A stretch of 64,000 nt of DNA from Oscillospiraceae bacterium Marseille-Q3528 (GCA_018223385.1 JAGTTR010000001.1:124001-188000); one strand, 5' to 3'; counted from the first letter of the stretch, positions 1-8,022 are shown. Numbers and translations are program-made. Notes: generated by a model from the sequence alone, not told the origin.

Positions 1-428
1 CACAGCTCCAGATAGTCATTTTTCAGGAAACCGTCCCGCATCCGGCTCAATGTGTATCGATCCGAGGATTCCAGCGTCTCCCGATCCTTGGAACCGGAGC
101 CGTAAATATTTTCCAGCAAACGGGTGCCCAGAATATTGCTTTCATTCACCGAAGAAATGACGGTGTGATAGCTCTGATCCAGCACGAGAATGGACATATT
201 TCCCTTCGCCAGCGTATTTTGCAGTGTCACCTGAAAATCGTCCGTGTCCATGATATTCTCATTGCCCGCCGCATTCACCAGATCATAGGCCGACACCAGC
301 GCCTGTCGTTTTTTCTGCACGTAATATTTTCCAAATAAAATGTTGTTGGCCAGCCAGCAGGAAAAAATCAGCCCAGCCATGAGGGCGATAAACAAAAGCG
401 CCAGCTGTTTTTTGATGGAATGCTTCAT
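1..428 (-). CDS. sensor histidine kinase, N-terminal part (cut by window edge)
   Basis: About 142 codons are visible before the window edge. The start overlaps the stop of the upstream response regulator as ATGA, the usual layout of a regulator-kinase pair. A basic N-terminus (MKHSIKKQ) is followed by one membrane segment at about residues 8-28 and an extracytoplasmic region. The HAMP, DHp and ATPase domains expected of the family lie outside the window, so the kinase call rests on position and the sensor-like N-terminus. It would phosphorylate the neighbouring OmpR-type regulator; its signal is unknown. Confidence 0.8.
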   Translation of the reverse strand, partial: MKHSIKKQLALLFIALMAGLIFSCWLANNILFGKYYVQKKRQALVSAYDLVNAAGNENIMDTDDFQVTLQNTLAKGNMSILVLDQSYHTVISSVNESNILGTRLLENIYGSGSKDRETLESSDRYTLSRMRDGFLKNDYLEL

Positions 429-1105
429 TCTCCCACCTCAAACTTGTAGCCCATGCCCCAGATCGTCCGGATGTACTCTCCCTTGTCGCCCAGCTTGCTG
501 CGCAGCTTTTTCACATGGGTATCGATGGTGCGGGCGTCGCCGAAATAGTCGTAGTTCCACACGTTGTTCAGGATTTTTTCCCGGGAAAGGGCGATGCCCT
601 GATTCTCCATGAAATAGCTGAGCAGCTCAAATTCCTTGTAGCTCAGCTCCACCGGCTTGCCATCCACAGTCACCCGATGAGCCGTCTTGTCCACCTGGAT
701 ACCACCCGCGCTCATCAGATCTTCCTCTGCCTTGCCGCCGCTGCGCCGCAGGATCGCCTCCACCCGAGCCACCAGGATCTTCGGGCTGAAGGGCTTGGAA
801 ATGTACTCATCCACGCCCAGGCTGAACCCGTTGAGCTCATCCCGCTCCTCGCCCTTGGCCGTCAGCATAATGATGGGCACCTGGGAATACTCCCGGATCT
901 CCTTCACCACCTGCCAGCCGTCCATCCGGGGCATCATCACGTCCAGAATGATCAGATCCACATCCTTTTCTTCAAAAAACACGTCCACCGCTTCCACGCC
1001 GTCCCCGGCCTCCAGCACCGTATAGCCCTTTTTCACAAGGAAATCCTTCACCAGCTTGCGCATACGGCTCTCATCATCCACAACAAGAATCTTACACGTA
1101 TCCAT
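425..1105 (-). CDS. OmpR/PhoB-family response regulator
   Basis: 226 aa. An N-terminal receiver domain (about residues 5-118) has the acidic pair D10/D11, phospho-acceptor D55 in ILDVMMP and the conserved lysine K84 in LTAKG. A C-terminal winged helix (about 130-224) has the family pattern around SYKEFELL and DTHVKKLRSKLG and ends with the usual RTIWGMGYKFE. It should bind DNA as a dimer when phosphorylated by the kinase that follows in the same transcript. A good ribosome site (GGGAGGAA) precedes the start. The regulon cannot be told from sequence. Confidence 0.95.
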   Translation of the reverse strand: MDTCKILVVDDESRMRKLVKDFLVKKGYTVLEAGDGVEAVDVFFEEKDVDLIILDVMMPRMDGWQVVKEIREYSQVPIIMLTAKGEERDELNGFSLGVDEYISKPFSPKILVARVEAILRRSGGKAEEDLMSAGGIQVDKTAHRVTVDGKPVELSYKEFELLSYFMENQGIALSREKILNNVWNYDYFGDARTIDTHVKKLRSKLGDKGEYIRTIWGMGYKFEVGE

Positions 1106-1276
1106 CTATCGTTCCTCCCTGTTCTTTTCTGCATGTACCATCACAATTCACACTTTCCGTGCCTGATGCAGCTTTGCAGCTATCATGATTCCATTCAACT
1201 CTCGTCATATGCTTTTATATTAACATAATTTCGTTTCTGTGAGACCACTATACCAGATAAATATGTTAAAATTGTG

Positions 1277-1441
1277 TTTTCCAGTTCAATTATGCATGTG
1301 AGAGACGGATTTCGGGCTTGCACGAAAAGCCGGCTCACTGCATGCATAAGTTGAGCGCCATCTCATGAGCAAAAAGCAGCTGCGATAGCAGCGAAAAGCA
1401 CGGCAGTGCGGTTTTGCGAATGGCGCGGTTGAACTGGAAAA
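1277..1441 (+). repeat. structured dispersed element, copy C (165 bp)
   Basis: Noncoding element bounded by a perfect 13-bp inverted repeat, TTTTCCAGTTCAA at 1277-1289 and its complement at 1429-1441. Inside is a 5' hairpin domain carrying GGGCTTGCACGAAAA. A 3' domain follows in which GCGCC pairs with GGCGC and ATGAGCAAAA faces TTTTGCGAAT, with tandem G.A pairs. This encloses two small hairpins (GCTGC/GCAGC and GCAC/GTGC). The layout matches the copies at 14926, 41753 and 54951. It fills most of the 385-bp gap between the response regulator and the sugar kinase and ends 3 bp before a -35 box. Function unknown. Confidence 0.85.
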
Positions 1442-1444
1442 TAA

Positions 1445-1473
1445 TTGACAAACAAGAAAGCTTTGTTTATGCT
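1445..1473 (+). promoter_or_regulatory. sigma-A type promoter of the PfkB-family kinase gene
   Basis: TTGACA at 1445-1450, a 17-bp spacer and TATGCT at 1468-1473. It starts just after the end of repeat copy C, so transcripts from it would not include that element. Confidence 0.7.
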
Positions 1474-1508
1474 TAGGTTAAGTTTTTTTAATGAGAGGGA
1501 TACCAAAG

Positions 1509-2633
1509 ATGGCAGGTTTGGACGTTATATGCATAGGCGCGATCAATTATGATTATATGTTTCACTGCAGTGAGGAAGACCTGATTCAGAAAGACAGCAA
1601 TGCAGGCAGCGAGCATTTGAGCAATCCGATCAGTGATGTGGAGAACGACATCACGGAGCTGGTCATGAAAAATAAACAGTATACCACACAGATCGGTGGC
1701 TCTGCTTTTATCACCCTGAAGGTGGCAAAGCACATTTTTCCGGATTTCCGGGCAGCTTATGTGGGGGTCTGCGGGACACCCACCCAATTTGATCTGCAGT
1801 ATGGTAAGACAAATCAGCTGACGGAGGAGCTGGCACATCTGGATGACCGCCAGTGGCTGTTTACCACAGAGGATCGGTTCGACGATCCATACGACAAGGC
1901 CATTGCCAAATCCATTGTCCGGCTGTACAACCATACCCGCAACTGTATCAAGATTGCGCCCTGTGCCAACAACACCCTGCTGGACCGGATCCATGAACAG
2001 GAGGAGACCACCGGGCTTTCCTTCTCCGGCTATCTGTCCCAGTGCCGGTGGATCCACCTGTCCTCTCTGTCGGATTTTGACCAGTTCGAGGCCATTATGC
2101 AGTATGTCATCGAGGCCAGGGCCATCAACCCGGCTCTCCGGGTCAGTATAGACCCGGGCTTCGAATATACGTCCCTGCACAGAGATCGGCTGCGCCCACT
2201 TCTCTCCCATGCGGATTATATTTTCCTGAACAATTCAGAAAAAAAGAACCTGGGGGGCAATGAAAAGGATCTGCGGACGTTATACCGGAATCTGTGCGAT
2301 TATTTTGCAGATGCAGCACCGGGCTGCACACTGATCGTCAAGCACGATGACAGGCATGAGCTCATCACCTTCCAGGACGGTCACTGCCGCATCCGCACGA
2401 CCCGGCACAAGAAGCTGTACCACTATCAGCTGAACAACGACACCGGTGCCGGAGACTCTTTTGCCGGCGGATTCATCAGCGGTATGCTCTGTGACCGGAT
2501 GGGCAGTGATATTTCCCTGCCCATCCAGATGGGCGTGCTCGCCGCCAAGGGGCGGATGCTCAGTTTTGACTACGAAAATCCGTATATCAATATTCAGAAA
2601 TTTACACAGGAATTTTTAGAGCATTTACGATAG
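1509..2633 (+). CDS. PfkB-family carbohydrate kinase
   Basis: 374 aa from the ATG at 1509, preceded by AGAGGGA at a good distance; an in-frame ATG at 1491 would add six residues. The fold shows an N-terminal GAINYD strand, GGSAFI for substrate binding near residue 60, and the C-terminal PfkB signature NNDTGAGDSFAGGF, whose Asp is the catalytic base. It phosphorylates a sugar or nucleoside with ATP in the cytoplasm; the substrate cannot be assigned. The family is usually 300-340 aa, so this is slightly long, with an insertion around residues 100-150. It is a single gene with its own promoter and terminator. Confidence 0.85.
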   Translation: MAGLDVICIGAINYDYMFHCSEEDLIQKDSNAGSEHLSNPISDVENDITELVMKNKQYTTQIGGSAFITLKVAKHIFPDFRAAYVGVCGTPTQFDLQYGKTNQLTEELAHLDDRQWLFTTEDRFDDPYDKAIAKSIVRLYNHTRNCIKIAPCANNTLLDRIHEQEETTGLSFSGYLSQCRWIHLSSLSDFDQFEAIMQYVIEARAINPALRVSIDPGFEYTSLHRDRLRPLLSHADYIFLNNSEKKNLGGNEKDLRTLYRNLCDYFADAAPGCTLIVKHDDRHELITFQDGHCRIRTTRHKKLYHYQLNNDTGAGDSFAGGFISGMLCDRMGSDISLPIQMGVLAAKGRMLSFDYENPYINIQKFTQEFLEHLR

Positions 2634-2716
2634 TTCTAAATACAGCCATGACGAGCTACTGTTCTAATAATGCCAAACAAACATAATAACGCACAATAAG
2701 AATGCAACTTTATAAT

Positions 2717-2770
2717 AAAGAGACTTCACAGATCAGGGAGCGTAATCTCTTCCCTCTGTAAAGTCTCTTT
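2717..2770. terminator. bidirectional terminator between convergent genes
   Basis: AAAGAGACTT at 2717-2726 pairs with AAGTCTCTTT at 2761-2770, extended inside by CACAGA/TCTGT. T-rich sequence follows on the + strand and A-rich sequence on the other side. It separates the sugar kinase from the convergent 4Fe-4S gene. Confidence 0.8.
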
Positions 2771-2812
2771 CTCTATTCTTCTATCTAGCGCTATTTTTCA
2801 GTTCCAGCTATC

Positions 2813-3634
2813 TTACTCTGACAAAATCTGCCCCTCGGCAGACACGACAGCCACATGCCAGGGCAGGAATTTTCCGCTGGCCTTGATGGCATTCTTCGCC
2901 GCCATTTCCAGCCCGCCGCAGCAGGGCACTTCCATCCGCACGATAGTGACACTGCGGATATCGTTTGCTTTGATGATGGCCGTCAGTTTCTCGGTATAAT
3001 CTCCTTCGTCCAGCTTCGGGCATCCGATGAGGGTGATCCGACCCCGGATGAATTTCTGATGGAAGTTTGCATAAGCGAAAGCCGTACAATCCGCCGCGAT
3101 GAGAAGGTCTGCCCCCTGGAAATAAGGCGCTGTCAGCGGCACCAGCTTGATCTGGATGGGCCACTGAGAAAGTTCGCCGCCGTCCATGTTCCAGCCGCCG
3201 TTTCCAGCAGCACTGCCCGGGCCGCCTGCCACAGAACCTGCACTGTCAGCCGCCATACTACTTCCGGGCACAGAACCTGCCACGCTATTTGCTGTAGCAG
3301 TGTGCCGGGGATGCAGCATCCGGGACGCAGCACCGGGGCATCCCCCTACCGTGGGTGTCACCCGTTTATTTTTCAGGCGCTCTTTGATCTCTTCCAGCAT
3401 ATTCTGGCGATTTTTTACCGCTTCCTCATCGAAATCCGCCGCTTCCCGCTGCTCAATGGTGATGGCACCGGTGGGACAGGCCGGCAGGCAGTTGCCCAGA
3501 CCGTCGCAGTAATCCTCTTTCAGAAGCACCGCCTTGCCATTGATCATGCCGATGGCCCCCTCGTGGCAGGCTGAAGCACAGGCGCCGCATCCATTACATT
3601 TATCCGCATCAATTTTTACAATATTTCTAACCAT
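2813..3634 (-). CDS. 4Fe-4S dicluster-type ferredoxin domain protein
   Basis: 273 aa; the start at MVRNIVK follows GAGGAGG. The N-terminal ferredoxin domain has one complete motif (CNGCGACASAC). The second cluster reads CDGLGNCLPACP, where the usual second cysteine is Leu. A linker of about residues 95-150 is rich in Ala, Gly and Ser. The C-terminal part carries further cysteines (AADC, LIGCPKL, VPCCGG) that could bind another cluster. Its role is probably electron transfer in a redox or nitrosative-stress pathway. It is transcribed divergently from a Crp/Fnr regulator, which is the likely controller. The exact partner is unknown. Confidence 0.8.
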   Translation of the reverse strand: MVRNIVKIDADKCNGCGACASACHEGAIGMINGKAVLLKEDYCDGLGNCLPACPTGAITIEQREAADFDEEAVKNRQNMLEEIKERLKNKRVTPTVGGCPGAASRMLHPRHTATANSVAGSVPGSSMAADSAGSVAGGPGSAAGNGGWNMDGGELSQWPIQIKLVPLTAPYFQGADLLIAADCTAFAYANFHQKFIRGRITLIGCPKLDEGDYTEKLTAIIKANDIRSVTIVRMEVPCCGGLEMAAKNAIKASGKFLPWHVAVVSAEGQILSE

Positions 3635-3667
3635 AAAACTTCCTCCTCGTTTCATATTTTTTCATCA

Positions 3668-3720
3668 CAGTTCACCCGTATGCAATCCAACAAATGGTGC
3701 CCGTGAACTGCGTTTTGTCA
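3668..3720. repeat. miniature inverted-repeat element, copy G (53 bp)
   Basis: CAGTTCAC at 3668-3675 and GTGAACTG at 3713-3720 form a perfect 8-bp inverted repeat. Its ends resemble those of copy D (14926). Read on the minus strand, the end CGGGTGAACTG matches the 3' end of copy D, but the core is lost. It lies in the divergent spacer of the 4Fe-4S and Crp/Fnr genes and ends 9 bp before a -35 box. Confidence 0.5.
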
Positions 3721-3729
3721 TGTATTCCC

Positions 3730-3758
3730 TTGACTTACAGGACAGATCATAATACAAT
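3730..3758 (+). promoter_or_regulatory. promoter of the Crp/Fnr regulator gene
   Basis: TTGACT at 3730-3735, 17-bp spacer, TACAAT at 3753-3758. The gene start lies 43 bp further on. Confidence 0.7.
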
Positions 3759-3801
3759 ACAGGAAATTAATCCGTTGTATTTCCAACAAAGGAGATTTTT
3801 T

Positions 3802-4503
3802 ATGAAAAAAGAACTACTCACGCCGGAGGACATCCGGCTGCTCTCCCACAATCCGCTGCTGCGCGGTTTTTCTGAAAATGATTGCAAGAAACTGCTGACG
3901 GCCCTTCGCGCAGCCGTCCGCTCCTATCCGAAAAATACCGAGATCCTGTCCGCCGGTTCTCCCGCCACCCAGATCGGCATTGTGCTGGAGGGCAGCGCCC
4001 AGGTCATTTCCTCCGATGTATTCGGCAACCAGACGATCTTCGGCATGATCGAGCCGCCGGATCTGTTTGCGGAGGCGTTCTGCTGCGCGGGCTCGCCGGC
4101 CATCCCGGTGAGCGTGCTGGCCGTCCGCCCCACCCGGGTACTGTTTCTGACCTATCCCGGCGCCCCGACACCCAACCAGAGCCCCGCAGATGCTTCCCTG
4201 CATATGAAACTGATGGAAAATATGGTGCGTGTCCTGGCCTCCAAAAATCTCATGCTGAACGAAAAGCTCCGTTGCCTGTCCCGGCGCTCCACACGAGAAA
4301 AACTGCTGGCCTATCTGTCCTCCCGGGCCAGAGCTGCCAGCAGCCTTACTTTTTCCATTCCCTTTAACCGGCAGGAGCTGGCCGATTATCTCTGCGTGGA
4401 TCGCAGCGCCATGTCCGCCGAATTGTCCCGCCTCCGCCAGGAAGGTATCCTCGATTTCGACCGCAGCCAGTTTCGCCTGCATGCGGACTGGACGGAGGAA
4501 TAG
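3802..4503 (+). CDS. Crp/Fnr-family transcriptional regulator
   Basis: 233 aa, with AAAGGAGA before the start. A cyclic-nucleotide-binding-like beta barrel (about residues 20-130) includes GIVLEGSAQVIS. A dimer helix follows, then a C-terminal helix-turn-helix with NRQELADYLCVDRSAMSAEL (about 187-206). No Fnr-type N-terminal cysteine cluster is visible, so the ligand is open. Divergent from the 4Fe-4S protein gene, it probably controls that gene and possibly its own promoter. It ends two bases from the stop of the convergent methyltransferase gene. Confidence 0.9.
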   Translation: MKKELLTPEDIRLLSHNPLLRGFSENDCKKLLTALRAAVRSYPKNTEILSAGSPATQIGIVLEGSAQVISSDVFGNQTIFGMIEPPDLFAEAFCCAGSPAIPVSVLAVRPTRVLFLTYPGAPTPNQSPADASLHMKLMENMVRVLASKNLMLNEKLRCLSRRSTREKLLAYLSSRARAASSLTFSIPFNRQELADYLCVDRSAMSAELSRLRQEGILDFDRSQFRLHADWTEE

Positions 4504-4505
4504 GT

Positions 4506-5078
4506 TTATAGCAAATATCTGTTTACTTTTTTCTTATATTCCCGGTAATCGTCTCCAAATGCCGCATCCAGAAATGGTTCTTCCACCCTTACGATCTGCA
4601 GGTGAAACATGAACATCGCAGCAGCAGAAAACACCAAGAGAATCCCGTGAAAAAACATCAGCAGGATCCCAATATACACCATATCAAAACCAAGAAAGGC
4701 CGGATTCCTACTCAGCTGATAAATCCCGTCTGTAACAAGCGCCGTCTGCTCTGTTTCTGAGACGCCGGCGCGCCAGCTGTCTTTCATTGTCCGGACCGAA
4801 ATCACAAACACCACATCTCCCAAAAGCGCCAGCACGATCCCCAAGTATCTGACCCATCCAGGCAGCCCGCTTATATTCCGGTAAATACTCATCAGCTCAA
4901 CCAGCGGAACCAACAGCGTTGTCACTTTCATCGTCAGTTCGATGGTTCTGGCCTCTCCCGTCTTTCCTTTTCCCATTTGATCTGTCTGTATTCCTTTCCG
5001 CCGCTGGGCAAGCATTTTACTGAAATAACAACCATAAAAGATAGCTAAAATCATCACTGCGGTTAATTGAACTGCCAT
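4506..5078 (-). CDS. isoprenylcysteine carboxyl methyltransferase-like membrane protein
   Basis: 190 aa; the start MAVQLTAV follows AAGGAGGG. Four or five hydrophobic segments are visible: residues 2-20, then after a basic loop about 50-110 and 145-170. The C-terminal pattern TDGIYQLSRNPAFLG followed by RVEEPFLDAAFG(D)DY resembles the S-adenosylmethionine-binding region of the ICMT/PEMT class. Bacterial members methylate lipids or unknown small molecules; the substrate cannot be assigned. Convergent with the Crp/Fnr gene with almost no gap. Confidence 0.75.
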   Translation of the reverse strand: MAVQLTAVMILAIFYGCYFSKMLAQRRKGIQTDQMGKGKTGEARTIELTMKVTTLLVPLVELMSIYRNISGLPGWVRYLGIVLALLGDVVFVISVRTMKDSWRAGVSETEQTALVTDGIYQLSRNPAFLGFDMVYIGILLMFFHGILLVFSAAAMFMFHLQIVRVEEPFLDAAFGDDYREYKKKVNRYLL

Positions 5079-5149
5079 TTGCGCCCTCCTTCTCCAAGAG
5101 CAGATACCACTCACAAAATTTCATTTTCACAACTGGAAGTTATTTACTT

Positions 5150-5464
5150 CTACCTTTTCGGTTTCGGAACCAGCAGTTCATCATACATTGCATGAAACAA
5201 GCCTGTCAAAAATTCCTTATTATCAACTTCATTTACCAGCAACATCTCTTTTGCTCCTTCATACGGTAATTCATACGGAGCTGTCGGCATATAACTAATT
5301 GCTGATTTTACTGGTTTAACAAGTAATCTATCATCATAGATACCGCCTACAATCTTGCCGCGATAATAAATAATAAATTCTCCCATCATAGCTCGATAAG
5401 TAATTTCTTCTAACTCAGATAGCTGTCCTAAAATAAACTCTAAGTATTCCTTGCTTGATGCCAT
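5150..5464 (-). CDS. TfoX/Sxy N-terminal domain protein
   Basis: 104 aa, about the size of a lone TfoX-N domain. Recognisable features are the N-terminal helix MASSKEYLEFILGQL, the strand MMGEFIIYYRGKIVGGIYDD, LLVKPV and PYEGAKEML. Stand-alone TfoX-N proteins are common in Firmicutes; TfoX in Gammaproteobacteria is a competence regulator, but a role here is not shown. It begins the accessory block. Confidence 0.8.
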   Translation of the reverse strand: MASSKEYLEFILGQLSELEEITYRAMMGEFIIYYRGKIVGGIYDDRLLVKPVKSAISYMPTAPYELPYEGAKEMLLVNEVDNKEFLTGLFHAMYDELLVPKPKR

Positions 5465-5507
5465 GTTTCCACCTCAAATCCTAATTTATTCTATGCTTTC
5501 TCACTCT

Positions 5508-5650
5508 CATCTTCTTGCCATTCGGACAAGAAGCATCCCTCGCTCACAGAGCTCGGTCAATTCCGATTTGTTCCATTCATTTCAAACCCATCATCCTGCC
5601 CTTCGGACAGGAAGTATCCCTCGCTCACAGAACTCGGTCAATCCCGATTT
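5508..5650. repeat. two-copy direct repeat with covarying hairpin
   Basis: Units at 5508-5569 and 5592-5650 (83-bp offset) share most bases, including TCGCTCACAGA and CTCGGTCAAT. Each has a small hairpin with loop CATTCGGA or CCTTCGGA. The stems differ in a paired way: TCTTG/CAAGA in the first and TCCTG/CAGGA in the second. It occupies most of the 221-bp gap between the TfoX-N and Fic genes. Function unknown. Confidence 0.75.
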
Positions 5651-5685
5651 TCCAGTTCTGTAAAACAGAATATTCTTTACACTCT

Positions 5686-6621
5686 TTAGAATGTTTTCCA
5701 GCACTTTTCTTTTAAGAATGTACTAATATCCTCAATAGTTTCACCTTCATAATAGGCAACCAATTTCTTTTTAAACTCTGGAACATGTTCTTCCGGAATT
5801 ACCAAAAAGCCCTGTCCATGTGCAATAAGAAAATGATTTGCAAATATCACAGAAGCACGCTTGTTTCCATCAATAAATATTTGTGTTTTCATACTATACA
5901 TGCAGAGATTGATCGCAATATCGATTGCCTCTTTTTCTGACATTAGGATCTCCTGAATGCTTTCTTTTACAAGAGTTTCAACTGGTATTGGTGGTTTATA
6001 TGAACTGCCTCCGATTATAACAGGTACTCCCCTTATTCTGCCCCCATCATGAAAAAAACCTTCATTAACTAATTTAGCTATATGACATAACAAATAGTAA
6101 TCTGACTTTGCCTGTATAACATCTGTGTCCAGAATAAATTCCCATGCATGTTTTAAATTTAATATTTTTTGTATATCACTTGCCGTCATCCCACTGACTG
6201 TGCCATTATCTATAATATCTTCTGTTTGTGGAAAAGAGGTTGCAACACCTTCCAATACTGCCTGATCATATATATTGGCTTTCATATTAGCTCTGGCAAA
6301 ATCCAGATTTTGAGCCACCCTTATGCTTAGATCTGTAGCCTCATATCCTAATTCTGCCAGTCTTTTTTCAATTTTTCTTATATTCTTTTTTAGTGTTCTA
6401 AGTTCCTTGGCATTTCTTAATAAAAGCTGATACAACTCTTCCGAATAAACATCCACATACGTGGAAGTCAGTCGGCTGCCAATACGTTTTCTCATATATA
6501 AATATTTGCCACTTGCATTTTCCTTTATTTCCGGATTTCCATCATACGGAATCAGATTCATTCTTGCCTGAAAATCTGCTTTTTCCTGAAGCAACGATTG
6601 AATCTCATGAAAGCTATCCAT
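5686..6621 (-). CDS. Fic/Doc-fold protein with Gln in place of the motif His
   Basis: 311 aa from the ATG at 6621, about 12 nt after AAGGAG. The N-terminal half (residues 1-140) is helical and holds a segment rich in Arg, Lys and Glu, probably a coiled coil. The Fic core is C-terminal and contains QIFIDGNKRAS near residue 255, so the expected HxF(D/E)GN(G/K)R motif has Gln where Fic enzymes use His to transfer AMP. Family knowledge says loss of this His usually abolishes AMPylation, so another activity or decay is possible. No antitoxin gene is recognisable beside it. An inverted repeat abuts its ribosome site. Confidence 0.8.
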   Translation of the reverse strand: MDSFHEIQSLLQEKADFQARMNLIPYDGNPEIKENASGKYLYMRKRIGSRLTSTYVDVYSEELYQLLLRNAKELRTLKKNIRKIEKRLAELGYEATDLSIRVAQNLDFARANMKANIYDQAVLEGVATSFPQTEDIIDNGTVSGMTASDIQKILNLKHAWEFILDTDVIQAKSDYYLLCHIAKLVNEGFFHDGGRIRGVPVIIGGSSYKPPIPVETLVKESIQEILMSEKEAIDIAINLCMYSMKTQIFIDGNKRASVIFANHFLIAHGQGFLVIPEEHVPEFKKKLVAYYEGETIEDISTFLKEKCWKTF

Positions 6622-6638
6622 GACTATATTCATCTCCT

Positions 6639-6681
6639 TTAGGGAACTTTTCTCTTGTAATTCTATCAAAAAGTTCCCTAA
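6639..6681 (-). promoter_or_regulatory. perfect 13-bp inverted repeat in the Fic gene leader
   Basis: TTAGGGAACTTTT at 6639-6651 is the exact complement of 6669-6681, with a 17-bp loop. On the minus strand the 3' arm runs directly into the AAGGAG ribosome site of the Fic gene. There is no T-run, so it is not a typical terminator. Confidence 0.6.
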
Positions 6682-6808
6682 GAAGCAACAAAAAATAAAA
6701 GCGACATGGTGAACGGATGGAACGATAAGGAGATCAGATACGACGAGAGCAATATTTGCAGAATACAATCCACCCAGAAACAGCATTGATGGATAATACC
6801 GGCACAGG

Positions 6809-7582
6809 CTATATTTTTCCCTGCGAATCAAAAGAATCATGTACATACTGACCATGCTTCTTTGTATGTTTGCCATATTGAATCGCAAATTTAGGGCAGT
6901 GATGTAAGCACGCCAGGCACATGACACATTGTTCTTTCATCCATTCGGGTTTGCGGTCTTTGAGCTTAATGGCGGAAATCGGGCAGTTTTTGGCACACAA
7001 TCCACACCCAACGCAGGTATCCTCCACTGAAAAATGCTTTGTTTTACGCATCGCATCATATTCGATATGGTAGCCTATCTTTGCAAGCGGATAAGGTATC
7101 TTATTTTTCATAAAATCCCCTACGGTAAAATCCTTTATTTGCTTTATCATACTGTCGATTGCAAGCTCTGCATGATCATTGATACGCCGAACTTTTTCTT
7201 TATTGCTCAAATCAAAAATCGGCGTCCAGGTATCCGGCATTTTCACGCTGAATTTTGCGGACAATGGCAAGCCTTTAGGAGCAAGAATATGATCTGCAAA
7301 TCTCCCGGTTTGTCCCGGAGTTGTTCCATAGGTTGCAATAAAAAACAGATAGTCCGGCTTGTGGCTTACATCTAATCTTTGTAAAAATTCAGTTACGATA
7401 ACAGGCAATCCCCAAGAGTATGTGGGGCTTACGATACCAAGTGTTTTGCATTTCTTATCAAATGAGAACATCTGTTCTTTATAGCAATCTGTAATAGAAA
7501 CGGCAAGGTCACCTGTCTCGGCTGCAATCCTTCTGGCAACATATTCGCTATTTCCGGTTGCTGAAAAATATAAAATCATCAT
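6809..7582 (-). CDS. EFR1-family flavodoxin-ferredoxin protein
   Basis: 257 aa. The N-terminal flavodoxin-like part has the FMN phosphate-binding SATGNSEYVA and SPTYSWGLP. The C-terminal ferredoxin part has two CxxCxxCxxxCP motifs (CVGCGLCAKNCP and CVMCLACLHHCP, about residues 190-235). Proteins of this build carry electrons between FMN and two 4Fe-4S clusters in anaerobes; the partner is not known. The spacer of 187 bp to the Fic start on the same strand carries only the 13-bp inverted repeat. Confidence 0.9.
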   Translation of the reverse strand: MMILYFSATGNSEYVARRIAAETGDLAVSITDCYKEQMFSFDKKCKTLGIVSPTYSWGLPVIVTEFLQRLDVSHKPDYLFFIATYGTTPGQTGRFADHILAPKGLPLSAKFSVKMPDTWTPIFDLSNKEKVRRINDHAELAIDSMIKQIKDFTVGDFMKNKIPYPLAKIGYHIEYDAMRKTKHFSVEDTCVGCGLCAKNCPISAIKLKDRKPEWMKEQCVMCLACLHHCPKFAIQYGKHTKKHGQYVHDSFDSQGKI

Positions 7583-7590
7583 CTATCTCC

Positions 7591-7746
7591 TTATCCAAGA
7601 CCTGCAAATTTCACAAGAAGCGTATGTGGAATCAGCTTTGCAAGCAATCGGTAGCATTTATAAAATGCTCCGGTAGTGTAAACGGCTCTGCCTTTCTTTG
7701 CTGCTTTTAAAGATTTCAAAGCAGCAACCTTCGGGTCGATGAAATG
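7591..7746 (-). pseudogene. remnant: C-terminal end of a short-chain dehydrogenase
   Basis: The last 50 or so residues (from FIDPKVAALKSL to FAGLG) look like the C-terminal tail of SDR-family oxidoreductases (KAAKKGRAVYTTGAFYK). No Rossmann domain precedes it. Upstream on the same strand the reading runs into the antisense of the aldo-keto reductase remnant at 7744, so the gene was cut by a deletion or rearrangement. Confidence 0.6.
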
Positions 7747-8007
7747 TTTCAGGAGCCTGCGGTGCTCTCCCTTGCTGAAAAATACCGGAAAACGCCCGCG
7801 CAGATATTGCTTCGTTTCCTGACCCAAAAGGACATCGTCGTTATTCCGAGAAGCACGAAGCCGGAACATATCCGAGAGAATTTTGATCTGTTTGATTTTG
7901 AATTGACCGCAGATGAAATGGCACAGCTTTCTGCGCTGGATAAAAAAGAGCCGTTGATCGGCAGACCAGAGACACCGGAGCTGGTAGAATTTTCGCTGAC
8001 ATGGTAG
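7744..8007 (+). pseudogene. remnant: C-terminal part of an aldo-keto reductase
   Basis: 87 codons match the C-terminal third of aldo-keto reductases: LAEKYRKTPAQILLRFLTQ, DIVVIPRSTKPEHIRENFD, FDFELTADEMAQLSALD. The catalytic Tyr/Lys/His half and the true start are missing. It meets the SDR remnant head to head at about 7745. A short product could be translated from the internal ATG, but it would lack an active site. Confidence 0.75.
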
Positions 8008-8022
8008 AGGGATATATCCCCC

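Noticed and set aside
1130..1200. Possible further copy of the structured repeat upstream of the response regulator
   Set aside because: A small hairpin (GCAGC-TTT-GCAGC-like) and CACAATTCAC are present, but neither terminal inverted repeats nor the tandem G.A core can be found.
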